Positions 24,892-33,237 of a stretch of DNA of 39,996 nt are shown here, one piece after another. A model generated the notes under the pieces. The model was not told where the DNA came from. It saw only the letters and a list, made by a program, of their open reading frames with translations, and did not search any database. Position 1 is the stretch's first letter. Each line of letters starts with the position of its first letter. The position numbers and the translations under genes are program-made. The DNA is from Candidatus Segatella mututuai. Lineage in GTDB: Bacteria; Bacteroidota; Bacteroidia; Bacteroidales; Bacteroidaceae. The stretch covers positions 1-39,996 of the forward strand of contig DJOI01000058.1 of the NCBI GenBank assembly GCA_002439605.1, given 5' to 3'.

Positions 24892-27800
24892 TTAGAATTG
24901 AACGTTGATGCCAAACACAAATGAGCGGAGACGAGGGATGGAGCCCATGTCGTAGCCTCTGTATGTGGAACGGTTGGGGAACACGCAAACCTCGGGGTCG
25001 AAGCCATCGTATGAGGTAAAAGTGTAGAGGTTGGCTGCTGTGGCATAGAGGCGTAGGCGACTAATGCCAATCTTTTGTGTCAGAGCGTTGGGTAGAGCGT
25101 AACCCAGAGTGATGTTGCGTATGCGCAGGAAATCAGCATTTTCGAGGTAGCGTGTGGTGTAGTCCAGGGTGTTGTTCTCGAATGCTGTGCCTGATGCCAC
25201 GGCACGTGGAACCTCGTTGCTTGGGTTGTCTTCAGTCCATCTGTTGTCCCATTCTTCTTTCAGCACATTGTATCCGTTGGCATTGCCTCCTAAGTTGCCC
25301 AGTCCGTTGTCGCCTGCTTTCCAGCCTGCGTAGAGCTTGTTGCCAAGCGAATATTGTAGGTCTATCAAGAGGTCGAAACCTTTATAGCTGAAAGTGTTGC
25401 CTATGGAGCCGTATACTTTAGGGAATGGCGTTCCGCTTACAATACGGTCGTCGTCATTGATGATGCCGTCTTCGTTCTTGTCGTAGTACTTCACATCGCC
25501 AGGCCGGATGCCACTGTCCCAAAGCGATTGCCCGTTCTTCTGTGCCAGTATTTCTTCTTTGCTTTGGTAGATGCCATCGGCCTTGATGAGGTAGAAAGCG
25601 GCCATGGGTTCGCCTACACGCAGAATGTTGCAATAGCCTGTTTCGATGTCGGCATTGCCATTGGCCAATGCTGTTACCTTGTTCTTTACCCAACTTAGGT
25701 TGAATTGTGTGTCCCACTTGAAAGCCTTGCTCAGGTTGTGGGAAGTGACAGTAAAGTCGATGCCCGTATTGGTGATGCTGCCCACGTTGCTGGTCTGTGA
25801 GCTGTAGCCGCTGACGGCGTTGATGGAGTGGGACAGCAACAGGTCGTGGGTGTCTTTCTTGTACCAGTCGAAACTCAGATCTATGCGATGGCATAGCAGC
25901 GACAGGTCGAAGCCGAAGCCATATTGCAGAGTCTTTTCCCACGTCAATCCCGCGTTGGGCTTGTTTGTGGGAAGACTCAGGCCTGGGTTGTTGTCGTAGT
26001 CGGATGAGGCATCGTATATGCTCTGGTAAGCATAGCTTCCTATGCCTTCTTGGTTTCCGGTAAGACCGATGCTTGCTCGTAGCTTCAAGTCGCTGATGGC
26101 TTGGCAGGCTCTCGGAAACCATTTCTCGTCGCTGATGCGCCAACCAGCCGAAGCTGCGGGAAAATAGCCAACTCTATTGCTCTTGCTGAACTTGGAGCTG
26201 GCATCGCTTCGTAGGGAAAACTCCAGCAGATACCTGTCTTCGTAGTTGAGGTTGAAGCGTGAGAATAGACTCTGTAGAGCATTCTCCTCTACGTAAGAAG
26301 AGCCACCGTTGATCTCGCCTGCAGATATCAGATATTTCAGCGATGGTGACAAGAAGTTGATGCCGCTTACGTTGGCATTGTCAAGTTTTGTCTTCTGATA
26401 GCTGTATCCTGCCAGTGCGTTCAGTTTCAGACCGTCCCAACTGTGGCTGTAGGTGAGGGTGTGCTCTATCAGTTGGGTAAATGAAAAGCCACGGTAGTCG
26501 CTGCTTTCTCCCTTCGACGTTTCCCCCTGTATGGAGTTGGCAGGAAAGTAACCATATTCGTGCAATATATTGTAGTCGCTGCTTAGGCCGATGTGATAGT
26601 CGAGTCCTGGAAGAATGTTTATGTCGCCCTTCAGATTGACCAAGGCACGATATTTCTCAGTGTCTTGCTCTTGGTTCTCAGTGAGGTTGACGGGATTGTA
26701 TAGAGATGCGTTCACCTTGTTGTAGACACCTTCCGATTCGTATATGGCATAGTCGGGAGAGGCCTTGAGTGCATTTATCCAGGGTGAGTATATGTTTCCG
26801 TCGCCAGTGGACCTGTGGTTGTCTGAGTAGCTCAAGGCTATGTTTGAGCTGATGCTTACACGCTTGTTGATGCGATGCGACAGGTTGCTTCGTAGGTTGT
26901 AACGGTGGTAGTTGGTGTTGACAATGACTCCGTCTTGGTCGTAATATCCTCCTGAGAGATAGAACTGTGTACGGTCGTTTCCACCCGAGACTGTTACCTG
27001 GTGGCTTGTCTGTATGGCACTGCGGGTTATGGCGTCTATCCAGTTGGTGTTGGCTCCTTCGTTGGCTGCGCTCACATGTTGTTTGTAAGTGGCATCGGCG
27101 GAGGTAAGGCCGTAAGAGTTGTTGTATTTGTCGATGGCTTCGTTGCGTGCGGCTATCAGGCTGCTGGCATCCAGCAGGTCGAGGTCTTTCCAAAAGTCCT
27201 GTACTCCGATGTAGCTGTCCCATGTGATGCGTGTCTTGCCCTTGCCTCCTTGCTTCGTGGTGATGAGCACTACACCGTTGCTCGCACGTGAGCCGTACAG
27301 GGCTGAGGCTGAAGCATCTTTCAGGACTTCAACGCTCTCGATGTCGTTGGGGTTGATGTCGGCAATGCCGCTCAGTGAATTTCCTTGATAGCCTCCTTTC
27401 TGCGAAAGATCTTGTGAGAGTATGGGCAGACCATCTACGACATAGAGCGGTTCGTTGCCTGCTGATATACTGCTGGTTCCTCTTACGTTGATGCTGATGG
27501 CACCTCCTGGGGCACCTGTAGACTGTGTGACGGATACGCCGGCCATCTTTCCCTCGAGAGCTTGCTCGATGGATGTAATGGGCGACTCTGTAATGGTGGA
27601 ACAGCTCACTCGGGCGATACTGCCGGTAAGGTCTTGTCGTTGTTGGGTTCCATAAGCCACGACGATGACATCATTTATACTTTTGCTGTCGTCTGCCAAT
27701 CTTACCTTCAGATTGTTTTTGGCGGTAACAGTAGTGGTTTGCTTCCCCAAGTATGAGATGATGAGGCGTTCGTCTTTATTTGCACTTAGTGCAAAGTCAC

Positions 27801-27972
27801 CGTCGATCCCAGTGATGGTTCCTGTTTTTGAACCTTTGATGATTACTGATGCACCTACAATGGGCTCGCCAGTCTCTGCATCCAATACGTATCCTTTTAC
27901 ATGTAGTTTCTGGGCATGTATGGTTGTTGTTGCAAGCAACAGGGCTATGAGTATATGGAAGAATTTATTCAT
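24892..27972 (-). CDS. SusC/RagA-family TonB-linked transporter
   Basis: 1026 residues. A signal peptide (about 1-20) leads to a carboxypeptidase-D-like domain (VKGYVLDAETGEPIVGASVIIKG...GIDGDFAL, about 23-85). The TonB-box/link region DVIVVAYGTQQRQDLTGS and the plug (EGKMAGVSVTQSTGAPGG, VRGTSSISAGNEPLYVVDGLP) follow, then a large barrel ending FVFGINVQF. It is the outer-membrane channel of a Sus-like pair with the next gene. The upstream DNA has TGCAAA at 28052, 28064 and 28084 on the plus strand and no clean TAnnTTTG box. No ECF sigma/FecR pair or hybrid two-component gene is adjacent to show its regulation. Confidence 0.94.
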   Translation of the reverse strand: MNKFFHILIALLLATTTIHAQKLHVKGYVLDAETGEPIVGASVIIKGSKTGTITGIDGDFALSANKDERLIISYLGKQTTTVTAKNNLKVRLADDSKSINDVIVVAYGTQQRQDLTGSIARVSCSTITESPITSIEQALEGKMAGVSVTQSTGAPGGAISINVRGTSSISAGNEPLYVVDGLPILSQDLSQKGGYQGNSLSGIADINPNDIESVEVLKDASASALYGSRASNGVVLITTKQGGKGKTRITWDSYIGVQDFWKDLDLLDASSLIAARNEAIDKYNNSYGLTSADATYKQHVSAANEGANTNWIDAITRSAIQTSHQVTVSGGNDRTQFYLSGGYYDQDGVIVNTNYHRYNLRSNLSHRINKRVSISSNIALSYSDNHRSTGDGNIYSPWINALKASPDYAIYESEGVYNKVNASLYNPVNLTENQEQDTEKYRALVNLKGDINILPGLDYHIGLSSDYNILHEYGYFPANSIQGETSKGESSDYRGFSFTQLIEHTLTYSHSWDGLKLNALAGYSYQKTKLDNANVSGINFLSPSLKYLISAGEINGGSSYVEENALQSLFSRFNLNYEDRYLLEFSLRSDASSKFSKSNRVGYFPAASAGWRISDEKWFPRACQAISDLKLRASIGLTGNQEGIGSYAYQSIYDASSDYDNNPGLSLPTNKPNAGLTWEKTLQYGFGFDLSLLCHRIDLSFDWYKKDTHDLLLSHSINAVSGYSSQTSNVGSITNTGIDFTVTSHNLSKAFKWDTQFNLSWVKNKVTALANGNADIETGYCNILRVGEPMAAFYLIKADGIYQSKEEILAQKNGQSLWDSGIRPGDVKYYDKNEDGIINDDDRIVSGTPFPKVYGSIGNTFSYKGFDLLIDLQYSLGNKLYAGWKAGDNGLGNLGGNANGYNVLKEEWDNRWTEDNPSNEVPRAVASGTAFENNTLDYTTRYLENADFLRIRNITLGYALPNALTQKIGISRLRLYATAANLYTFTSYDGFDPEVCVFPNRSTYRGYDMGSIPRLRSFVFGINVQF

Positions 27973-28141
27973 AGGCGTTCTATATATCTTTTGGTTTGAG
28001 ATGGGGAGGATTGATGACTTAAGAAGAGTTAAAAGCTCTTTTTATAGATATGCAAAGACCATTGCAAAGGCTTTTTAGCCCTTGCAAAAGACTTGCGCGA
28101 CATTGTATGACAATGGAATAAATGCGGATGTGGAGAGTGGT

Positions 28142-28711
28142 TTAGTATACCTGTTCTACATCATTGTATTTGATAGACTTGAAATCCTTTACAATCTGTT
28201 CCTTGTTGGTCTTGGTCTTGTCATAAGCGATAGCCACTTCCTTGGTTCCAATATTGATGGCTACGTCTTTGATGCCAGCATCCGCAGAAAGAGCTTTCTT
28301 TACCTTTCCAGCACAACCGCCACACTTTATCTGTGGAGCTTTATAGGCTGTGTACTCGATATTGGTGTCTGATGGATAGTAAAGCTGGGCTGAATATTCT
28401 ATGGAGTGGAAAGCATCTTTCAAGGCTTCCACGTTAGTCTTGGAGGCATCATAGGCAACTTTTACAGACTTTGTGCTCAAGTCAATGTCAACTCCGTTCA
28501 CGCCATCTACTGCACCAATTGCATTCTTTACCTTGCCAGCGCAACCACCGCATCGCATGGCTGCCGCCTTGAAGTAGGCTATACTTTCTCCCTCTGTTAC
28601 TGCCGTAGCTGCAGGCTTGGCTGCTGCTTTTCCGCTACACGCACATTGTGCATTACCTGGAACGATAGTTGTAAAAAATACAGCGCCAATCAACAATAAT
28701 CTTTTTTCCAT
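28142..28711 (-). CDS. Exported protein with two HMA metal-binding domains
   Basis: 189 residues. A signal peptide (about 1-22) is followed by CACSGK and an Ala-rich linker. Two heavy-metal-associated domains follow, each with a CGGC site: MRCGGCAGKV (Cys54, Cys57) and IKCGGCAGKV (Cys130, Cys133). The ferredoxin-like fold pattern continues after each, with GVDIDLSTKSVKVAYD and DVAINIGTKEVAIAYD. Exported tandem HMA proteins are metallochaperone-like and would bind Cu(I) or a similar ion in the periplasm. It has its own promoter and lies upstream of susC with a 169-bp gap, so it is likely a separate unit. Confidence 0.9.
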   Translation of the reverse strand: MEKRLLLIGAVFFTTIVPGNAQCACSGKAAAKPAATAVTEGESIAYFKAAAMRCGGCAGKVKNAIGAVDGVNGVDIDLSTKSVKVAYDASKTNVEALKDAFHSIEYSAQLYYPSDTNIEYTAYKAPQIKCGGCAGKVKKALSADAGIKDVAINIGTKEVAIAYDKTKTNKEQIVKDFKSIKYNDVEQVY

Positions 28712-28767
28712 GCGATATCTCCTATTTAATTAACGTAATATTGTGTTGTTATGAACTTTTGATGGTG

Positions 28768-28775
28768 CAAAATTA
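28768..28775 (-). promoter_or_regulatory. Predicted -7 box (TAATTTTG) of the two-domain HMA gene
   Basis: TAnnTTTG on the minus strand, about 57 bp before the start codon; no clear TTTG partner upstream. Confidence 0.4.
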
Positions 28776-28961
28776 CAAATATTCAGTATATCTTCCTATC
28801 GCTACTCTGTGTTATTCATAATACCCTTAATGTGGTATATTCTGCTTTTTGCACAAGGCAAAGATGTTGAAGTGTAAGTAAATTGCATGGAAATACAGTC
28901 AAAAGGCATGTCTGGGTGAGCGTGTATGCTTGCAAAACGAACGGATATCGCACGGAGAACA

Positions 28962-28998
28962 AAAAAGCCTGCTGGTAGTGATTGCCGGCAGGCTTTTT
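28962..28998 (-). terminator. Bidirectional intrinsic terminator after the DUF4251 gene
   Basis: A 14-bp stem AAAAAGCCTGCTGG/CCGGCAGGCTTTTT (one G.U pair) with a 9-nt loop, giving T-runs on both strands. It is 26 bp beyond the stop of the leftward gene. Confidence 0.85.
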
Positions 28999-29023
28999 CT
29001 CATTATAGCGTAAACGTATTATA

Positions 29024-29650
29024 TTACAAAGTGCGACCCTTGAAGACTGTACTTTTATGAAGCGGTAAGATGACACCATTGAGTGTCAACCTTTGCGAGT
29101 TGAAATTAGGTGAGATTTCCACACTGGCATCATGGCTTCCCTCGTACATGGTAATCCAAATCTGGGCGGAAATCCCAGCACCCATTACGTTCATGCTGAC
29201 GAGAGTAGTGCCTTTTTTGTCTGTCTCGATCTTATATCCGCTCACGCTTCCCTGGACAGTGACTCCTCCTATGCCGTTCGGTCCAGAAAATGGCACGTTG
29301 AAAGCTACTTGTACCGTGGCTTCGTTTTTGTTGACTGACACAAAGTTTGTGTTGGAATTGACATAAGCAATCTGTCCATATTTGAACACCACCTTGTCGG
29401 CTTCCAACGTAAAGGCGGTATCCTTCACCGCAGCCAAGGCTTCGTCCCAATAAACGCTGTCGATTCGGTTTTGCAGAGCGCGTTGTTCTTTCTTAAGAGC
29501 CTTTTGCCGAGCCTGCAAACTGTTAACCAACTGCTCGTTAGCCTTGTTCTTGCCTACTTGGTACACATCGTCCGTTGGAGAAGACTGGGCATAGGTGAGG
29601 CTTGAAACCATGCACAATGCCCCCAGAATGCAAACAAATATCTTTTTCAT
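29024..29650 (-). CDS. DUF4251 domain protein, exported
   Basis: 208 residues with a signal peptide (about 1-21, TYAQ). A helical, charged stretch (ARQKALKKEQRALQNRIDS) precedes the DUF4251 region: TFTLEADKVVFKYGQ-like start, AYVNSNTNFVSVNKNEATVQVAFN, then VTVQGSVSGYKIETDKKG and a C-terminal ILPLHKSTVFKGR. DUF4251 proteins are exported, unique to Bacteroidota and without assigned function. It is bounded by terminators on both sides, so it is probably monocistronic. Confidence 0.85.
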   Translation of the reverse strand: MKKIFVCILGALCMVSSLTYAQSSPTDDVYQVGKNKANEQLVNSLQARQKALKKEQRALQNRIDSVYWDEALAAVKDTAFTLEADKVVFKYGQIAYVNSNTNFVSVNKNEATVQVAFNVPFSGPNGIGGVTVQGSVSGYKIETDKKGTTLVSMNVMGAGISAQIWITMYEGSHDASVEISPNFNSQRLTLNGVILPLHKSTVFKGRTL

Positions 29651-29691
29651 CGTGTTTCCTTTCTGCTATACTGCATATAGAATGTTTATAT

Positions 29692-29727
29692 AAAAAAAGG
29701 GTAAGTCCTTTGGCGTGACTCACCCTT
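29692..29727 (-). terminator. Intrinsic terminator of hsp20
   Basis: The stem AAGGGT(A/G)AGTC pairs 29697-29707 with 29717-29727 and is followed on the minus strand by a run of seven T. It lies 9 bp after the Hsp20 stop codon. Confidence 0.85.
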
Positions 29728-29735
29728 CGTATCGT

Positions 29736-30179
29736 TTACTTGACTTCTATGTGCTTTACATCGTCCTTTTTCTCTTCCTTGGCTACTTTAGGTATCTCAA
29801 TCTTCAAGACACCATCGTTGACCTCGGCGGAAATCTTCTCTTGGTTGGCATTCTCTGGCAAAGCATAGCTCTGAGAGTAGCTACTATAAGAGAATTCACG
29901 ACGCAAATAGTGCTCTTCCTTCTTCTCTTCTTTCTTCTCGGCCTTGTTCTCGATAGATATATTCAAGTAACCATCCTTGTCGACGCTCATCTTGACCATA
30001 TCTTTCTTCAAGCCTGGAACTGCTACCTCGATGGTATAATCTGTAGCGCTCTCCTTGACGTTGACAGCAGGGGCTGTGGCATTCACGCGAGGCATCAAGT
30101 CTGTATCAAAGAAGTTGTCATTAAACCAACTGTTCAACCAATTTGAAACGCTATTGTTATTTCTACGAGCTAACAACAT
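29736..30179 (-). CDS. Small heat-shock protein, Hsp20/alpha-crystallin family
   Basis: 147 residues. A short N-terminal arm (about 1-35) precedes an alpha-crystallin domain (about 36-140): PAVNVKESATDYTIEVAVPGLKKDMVKMSVDKDGYLNISIE, then an acidic/basic loop, FSYSSYSQSYALPENANQEKISAEVNDGVLKIEIPK with the family's G-x-L motif. It holds unfolding proteins during stress. A GGAGG ribosome site lies 8 bp before the ATG. Its upstream 300 bp contains a near-perfect sigma-54 promoter rather than a TAnnTTTG box, which is unusual for this gene. Confidence 0.93.
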   Translation of the reverse strand: MLLARRNNNSVSNWLNSWFNDNFFDTDLMPRVNATAPAVNVKESATDYTIEVAVPGLKKDMVKMSVDKDGYLNISIENKAEKKEEKKEEHYLRREFSYSSYSQSYALPENANQEKISAEVNDGVLKIEIPKVAKEEKKDDVKHIEVK

Positions 30180-30415
30180 AATGTAAAACCTCCAATTATA
30201 TTTTTCTCATCCTCTCTTCGCCTTTCGGTTCCGTCGGGATTTCTAATGTTGTTTATTAATGTTTTCCTATAGAACTTCTCTTTTGCTCATCGCAAATTCG
30301 AAGTGATTGCTTCGGCTTTCGAGACTCAAAGATTTCAAGAAACCTTCAAATGGCATTACTTAGGGTTCTTGTCGTTCCCCTTGCCCCTTCGGCTTCGGCT
30401 TTCACTCTTCTACTC

Positions 30416-30431
30416 TGCAATATACGTGCCA
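30416..30431 (-). promoter_or_regulatory. Sigma-54 (RpoN) -24/-12 promoter upstream of hsp20
   Basis: Minus-strand TGGCAC-N5-TTGCA with exact consensus spacing. Transcription would start near 30405, giving a leader of about 225 nt before hsp20. A second, weaker site of the same form, TGGTGC-N5-TTGCA, lies about 70 bp further upstream (30485-30500). No other TAnnTTTG promoter of good quality was seen for this gene. Confidence 0.6.
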
Positions 30432-30463
30432 ATAGAAAAATGATGCAGGAGATGGACGGGTGA

Positions 30464-30477
30464 TGACAACGCTGTCA
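30464..30477. promoter_or_regulatory. Palindrome upstream of the sigma-54 promoter
   Basis: TGACAACGCTGTCA is palindromic at 12 of 14 positions and lies 33 bp upstream of the -24 element. It is a candidate enhancer-binding-protein site. It is closer than typical sites at -80 to -150, so it might instead serve the weaker upstream promoter or another regulator. Confidence 0.4.
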
Positions 30478-30574
30478 AAAACTGTGCAAGATTGGCACCA
30501 AAGGATAAATATTTTAAACATTACTGACACAACATGTAACTTTTTCTGTTCGCTATGCTACTATGATAACGAAA

Positions 30575-30615
30575 GAGGGCATATCAATAGTCTTTCCAAA
30601 CTTTGATATGCCCTC
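30575..30615 (-). terminator. Hairpin terminator after speA
   Basis: A perfect 13-bp stem GAGGGCATATCAA/TTGATATGCCCTC with a 15-nt loop, 81 bp after the speA stop. The trailing T-run is short, so termination is likely but not certain. Confidence 0.6.
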
Positions 30616-30695
30616 GGTGGAGGAAGATCGACAGTGTCCGTCTTTGATATATGATTCTATCTTATTTATAGATGTAATAACTCCGCAGACGGGTA

Positions 30696-32588
30696 TTATT
30701 GCAGATAAGTGTAACCGAAGAGACCGTTGCGGTAGGTGGCGAGGAATTCCTTGCCTTCTTCGAGAGAGATTTTGCCTTCTTTCACGCTCTTGGTAACCCA
30801 CTGTTCCAATTGGCGAACGAGCTTCTTAGGGTTGTACTGTACGTAGTCGAGGACTTCCTCTACAGTTTCCCCGTCGAATATCTGGTCGATATTGTACTTA
30901 CCGTCCTTTACCGATATATGTGCGGCGTTGGTGTCTCCGAACAGGTTGTGCATGTCGCCTAAGATTTCCTGATAGGCTCCTACGAGGAACACGCCGAGAT
31001 AGTATGGCTCGTTCTTCTTCAAAGGATGAAGAGGAAGCACGTTGCCGATGTGGCCGTCGGTGACGAAGTTGGCGATTTTGCCATCGCTGTCGCAGGTGAT
31101 GTCTTGCAAGGTGGCGTTGCGAGTAGGACGTTCGTCCAGTCGCTGGATAGGCATGATTGGGAAGAGTTGGTCGATAGCCCAACTGTCTGGCAAACTCTGG
31201 AACAGGGAGAAGTTACAGAAATACTTGTCGGCAAGCAGCTTGTCGAGTCCTCGTAGCTCTTCTGGGATGTGTTTCATGTGCTTGGCAAGACTGTTGATTT
31301 CGTGGCAGACGCTCCAGTACATCGCCTCTATCTCGGCACGGGTCTTCAAGTCGACGATGCCATGCGAGAAGAGTTGAAGAGCCTCGTCACGGATTTGCTC
31401 GGCATCGTGCCAGTCCTCCAACATGTTGCGAGGATTCAGATTGTCCCAAATATCATAGAGATCTTTCACCAACTGGTGGTCGGTCTCCTTCGCTTCGAAT
31501 TCCTCTGGCATTTCGGGCAGGGATGCGGTCTCCAATACGTCGATGACGAGTATGGAATGATGGGCTGACAAGGAACGTCCGCTCTCGGTTATGAGGTTCG
31601 GGTGCTCGATGTTGTTCTTGTTGGCTGCTTCCACAAAAGTATATACGCAGTCGTTCACATATTCTTGGATGGAGTAGTTGACGGAGCTTTCGCTGCTTGA
31701 GGAACGGGTACCATCGTAATCTACCCCCAGTCCACCTCCACAATCCACGAAATCTATATGGTATCCCATTTTGTGGAGATTGATGTAGAACTGAGCTGCC
31801 TCTCGAAGTGCAGTCTGTATTCTGCGAATCTTGGTAATCTGGCTTCCGATATGGAAATGAATGAGGCGTAGGCAATCATGGAATCCCATCTCCTCAATCT
31901 TGTTGAGGGCAGTCAATAACTCGGTGCTGGTCAAGCCAAACTTAGAGGCATCGCCACCGCTCTCTGCCCATTTTCCAGAGCCTGATGAGGCGAGTTTGAT
32001 GCGGATGCCAATGTTGGGCTTTACATGGAGTTTCTTGGCCACCTTGGCGATGATATCCAACTCGTTGAGCTTCTCTACCACGATAAAGATGCGCTTGCCC
32101 ATCTTCTGTGCCAGCAAGGCAAGTTCGATATAGCTTTCATCCTTGTAACCGTTGCAGACGATGAGAGAGTCGCTTTGTGCTTGTACGGCGATGACAGCAT
32201 GAAGCTCAGGCTTGGAGCCTGCTTCCAGACCGAGGTTGAATTTCTTGCCGTGAGAGATGATCTCCTCCACGACAGGCTGCATCTGATTCACCTTGATAGG
32301 GTAGATGACAAAGTTTTCTCCCTTGTATCCATACTCTTCCTTGGCTTTTTGAAAACAACAGGCTGTCTTCTCGATGCGGTTGTCAAGGATGTCTGGGAAA
32401 CGGAGCAATACGGGAGCATTGATGTCTCGCAGTGCCAACTCGTCCATGATGTCTCGCAGGTCTATCTGTGTGTTGTCCTTACATGGAGTTACATAGACAT
32501 CACCTTTTTCGTTGATGCCAAAGTAAGAAGTGCCCCAACCGCTGATGTTGTAGAGCTCCTTTGAGTCTTCGATAGTCCATTTCTTCAT
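30696..32588 (-). CDS. speA: Biosynthetic arginine decarboxylase
   Basis: 630 residues from ATG 32586-32588. That start gives the family N-terminus (MKKWTIEDSKELYNISGWG) and has a purine-rich ribosome site; longer forms lack this. The PLP lysine is Lys99 in YPIKVNQ. Other family blocks are GLEAGSKPEL, HFHIGSQI, DCGGGLGVDYDGT and ITESGRSLSAHHS. It makes agmatine, the first step of an arginine route to putrescine and spermidine. The next steps (agmatine deiminase, carbamoylputrescine amidase) are not in this window. It lies 117 bp after aroK and may share its transcript. Confidence 0.95.
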   Translation of the reverse strand: MKKWTIEDSKELYNISGWGTSYFGINEKGDVYVTPCKDNTQIDLRDIMDELALRDINAPVLLRFPDILDNRIEKTACCFQKAKEEYGYKGENFVIYPIKVNQMQPVVEEIISHGKKFNLGLEAGSKPELHAVIAVQAQSDSLIVCNGYKDESYIELALLAQKMGKRIFIVVEKLNELDIIAKVAKKLHVKPNIGIRIKLASSGSGKWAESGGDASKFGLTSTELLTALNKIEEMGFHDCLRLIHFHIGSQITKIRRIQTALREAAQFYINLHKMGYHIDFVDCGGGLGVDYDGTRSSSSESSVNYSIQEYVNDCVYTFVEAANKNNIEHPNLITESGRSLSAHHSILVIDVLETASLPEMPEEFEAKETDHQLVKDLYDIWDNLNPRNMLEDWHDAEQIRDEALQLFSHGIVDLKTRAEIEAMYWSVCHEINSLAKHMKHIPEELRGLDKLLADKYFCNFSLFQSLPDSWAIDQLFPIMPIQRLDERPTRNATLQDITCDSDGKIANFVTDGHIGNVLPLHPLKKNEPYYLGVFLVGAYQEILGDMHNLFGDTNAAHISVKDGKYNIDQIFDGETVEEVLDYVQYNPKKLVRQLEQWVTKSVKEGKISLEEGKEFLATYRNGLFGYTYLQ

Positions 32589-32705
32589 TTCTTTTCTTTT
32601 GGAATGACAGTAGTATTGCTGTGATGTGTTATTTTTATTGTGTTGTTTTTCCTGATTGTTGCCTCGCTGCACATTGCGAGTTGATGGCTGTAGAACCTCC
32701 TGCCT

Positions 32706-33233
32706 TTATATATCCAACTGCTTGCGCAGTTTTTTCATCGTATTCTGTATCTTGTCATAATCGTCGATGACATCGATGTCGAATATGTGCTGTGCCTTCA
32801 GATAGTAGGGCTCGCGTTGCTTGATTTGCTCCTTGATAAAAGTTTCTACCTCCTGAGGTGTTTTGTTGAGCAACAAGGGTCGTACGCCCTTGCCCATCTG
32901 TAGATGGGTGTGAAGTGTCTCTGGAGTGGCTTTCAGATAGACAGTCGTTCCTAACTGGTTCATGTAGTCCATGTTGTCGAAGAAGCAGGGGGTTCCACCT
33001 CCGCAGCTTACTACGACGTTTTCAAACTCAGCCACTTCGTGCAACATGTTGTGCTCAATGAGTCGGAATCCATCTTCGCCTTTCTCGTCGAAGATTTCTT
33101 TGACGGTCTTGTGCATGCGCGTCTCTATGTACCAGTCCAAGTCGTAGAACATGACTCCCAACTCCTTGGCAAGGGCTTTGCCGACAGTCGTTTTGCCGGC
33201 ACCCATATATCCAATGATGATAATCGACTTCAT
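32706..33233 (-). CDS. aroK: Shikimate kinase
   Basis: 175 residues. The P-loop GYMGAGKTT is at 8-16, the shikimate-binding DLD motif in FYDLDWYIE at about 30-38, and the CGGGTPC loop at about 77-83. The lid segment GKGVRPLL is at about 114-121. It phosphorylates shikimate in aromatic amino-acid synthesis. It starts 4 bp after the topA stop, so the two are translated from one mRNA. Confidence 0.95.
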   Translation of the reverse strand: MKSIIIIGYMGAGKTTVGKALAKELGVMFYDLDWYIETRMHKTVKEIFDEKGEDGFRLIEHNMLHEVAEFENVVVSCGGGTPCFFDNMDYMNQLGTTVYLKATPETLHTHLQMGKGVRPLLLNKTPQEVETFIKEQIKQREPYYLKAQHIFDIDVIDDYDKIQNTMKKLRKQLDI

Positions 33234-33237
33234 GGAC

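Noticed and set aside
28816..29079. 87-codon minus frame between the HMA and DUF4251 genes
   Set aside because: It runs across a strong terminator and overlaps the DUF4251 gene end; no domain.
32589..32672. 28-residue N-terminal extension of arginine decarboxylase
   Set aside because: Low-complexity Gln/Asn/Lys stretch absent from the family; the ATG at 32588 has a good ribosome site.
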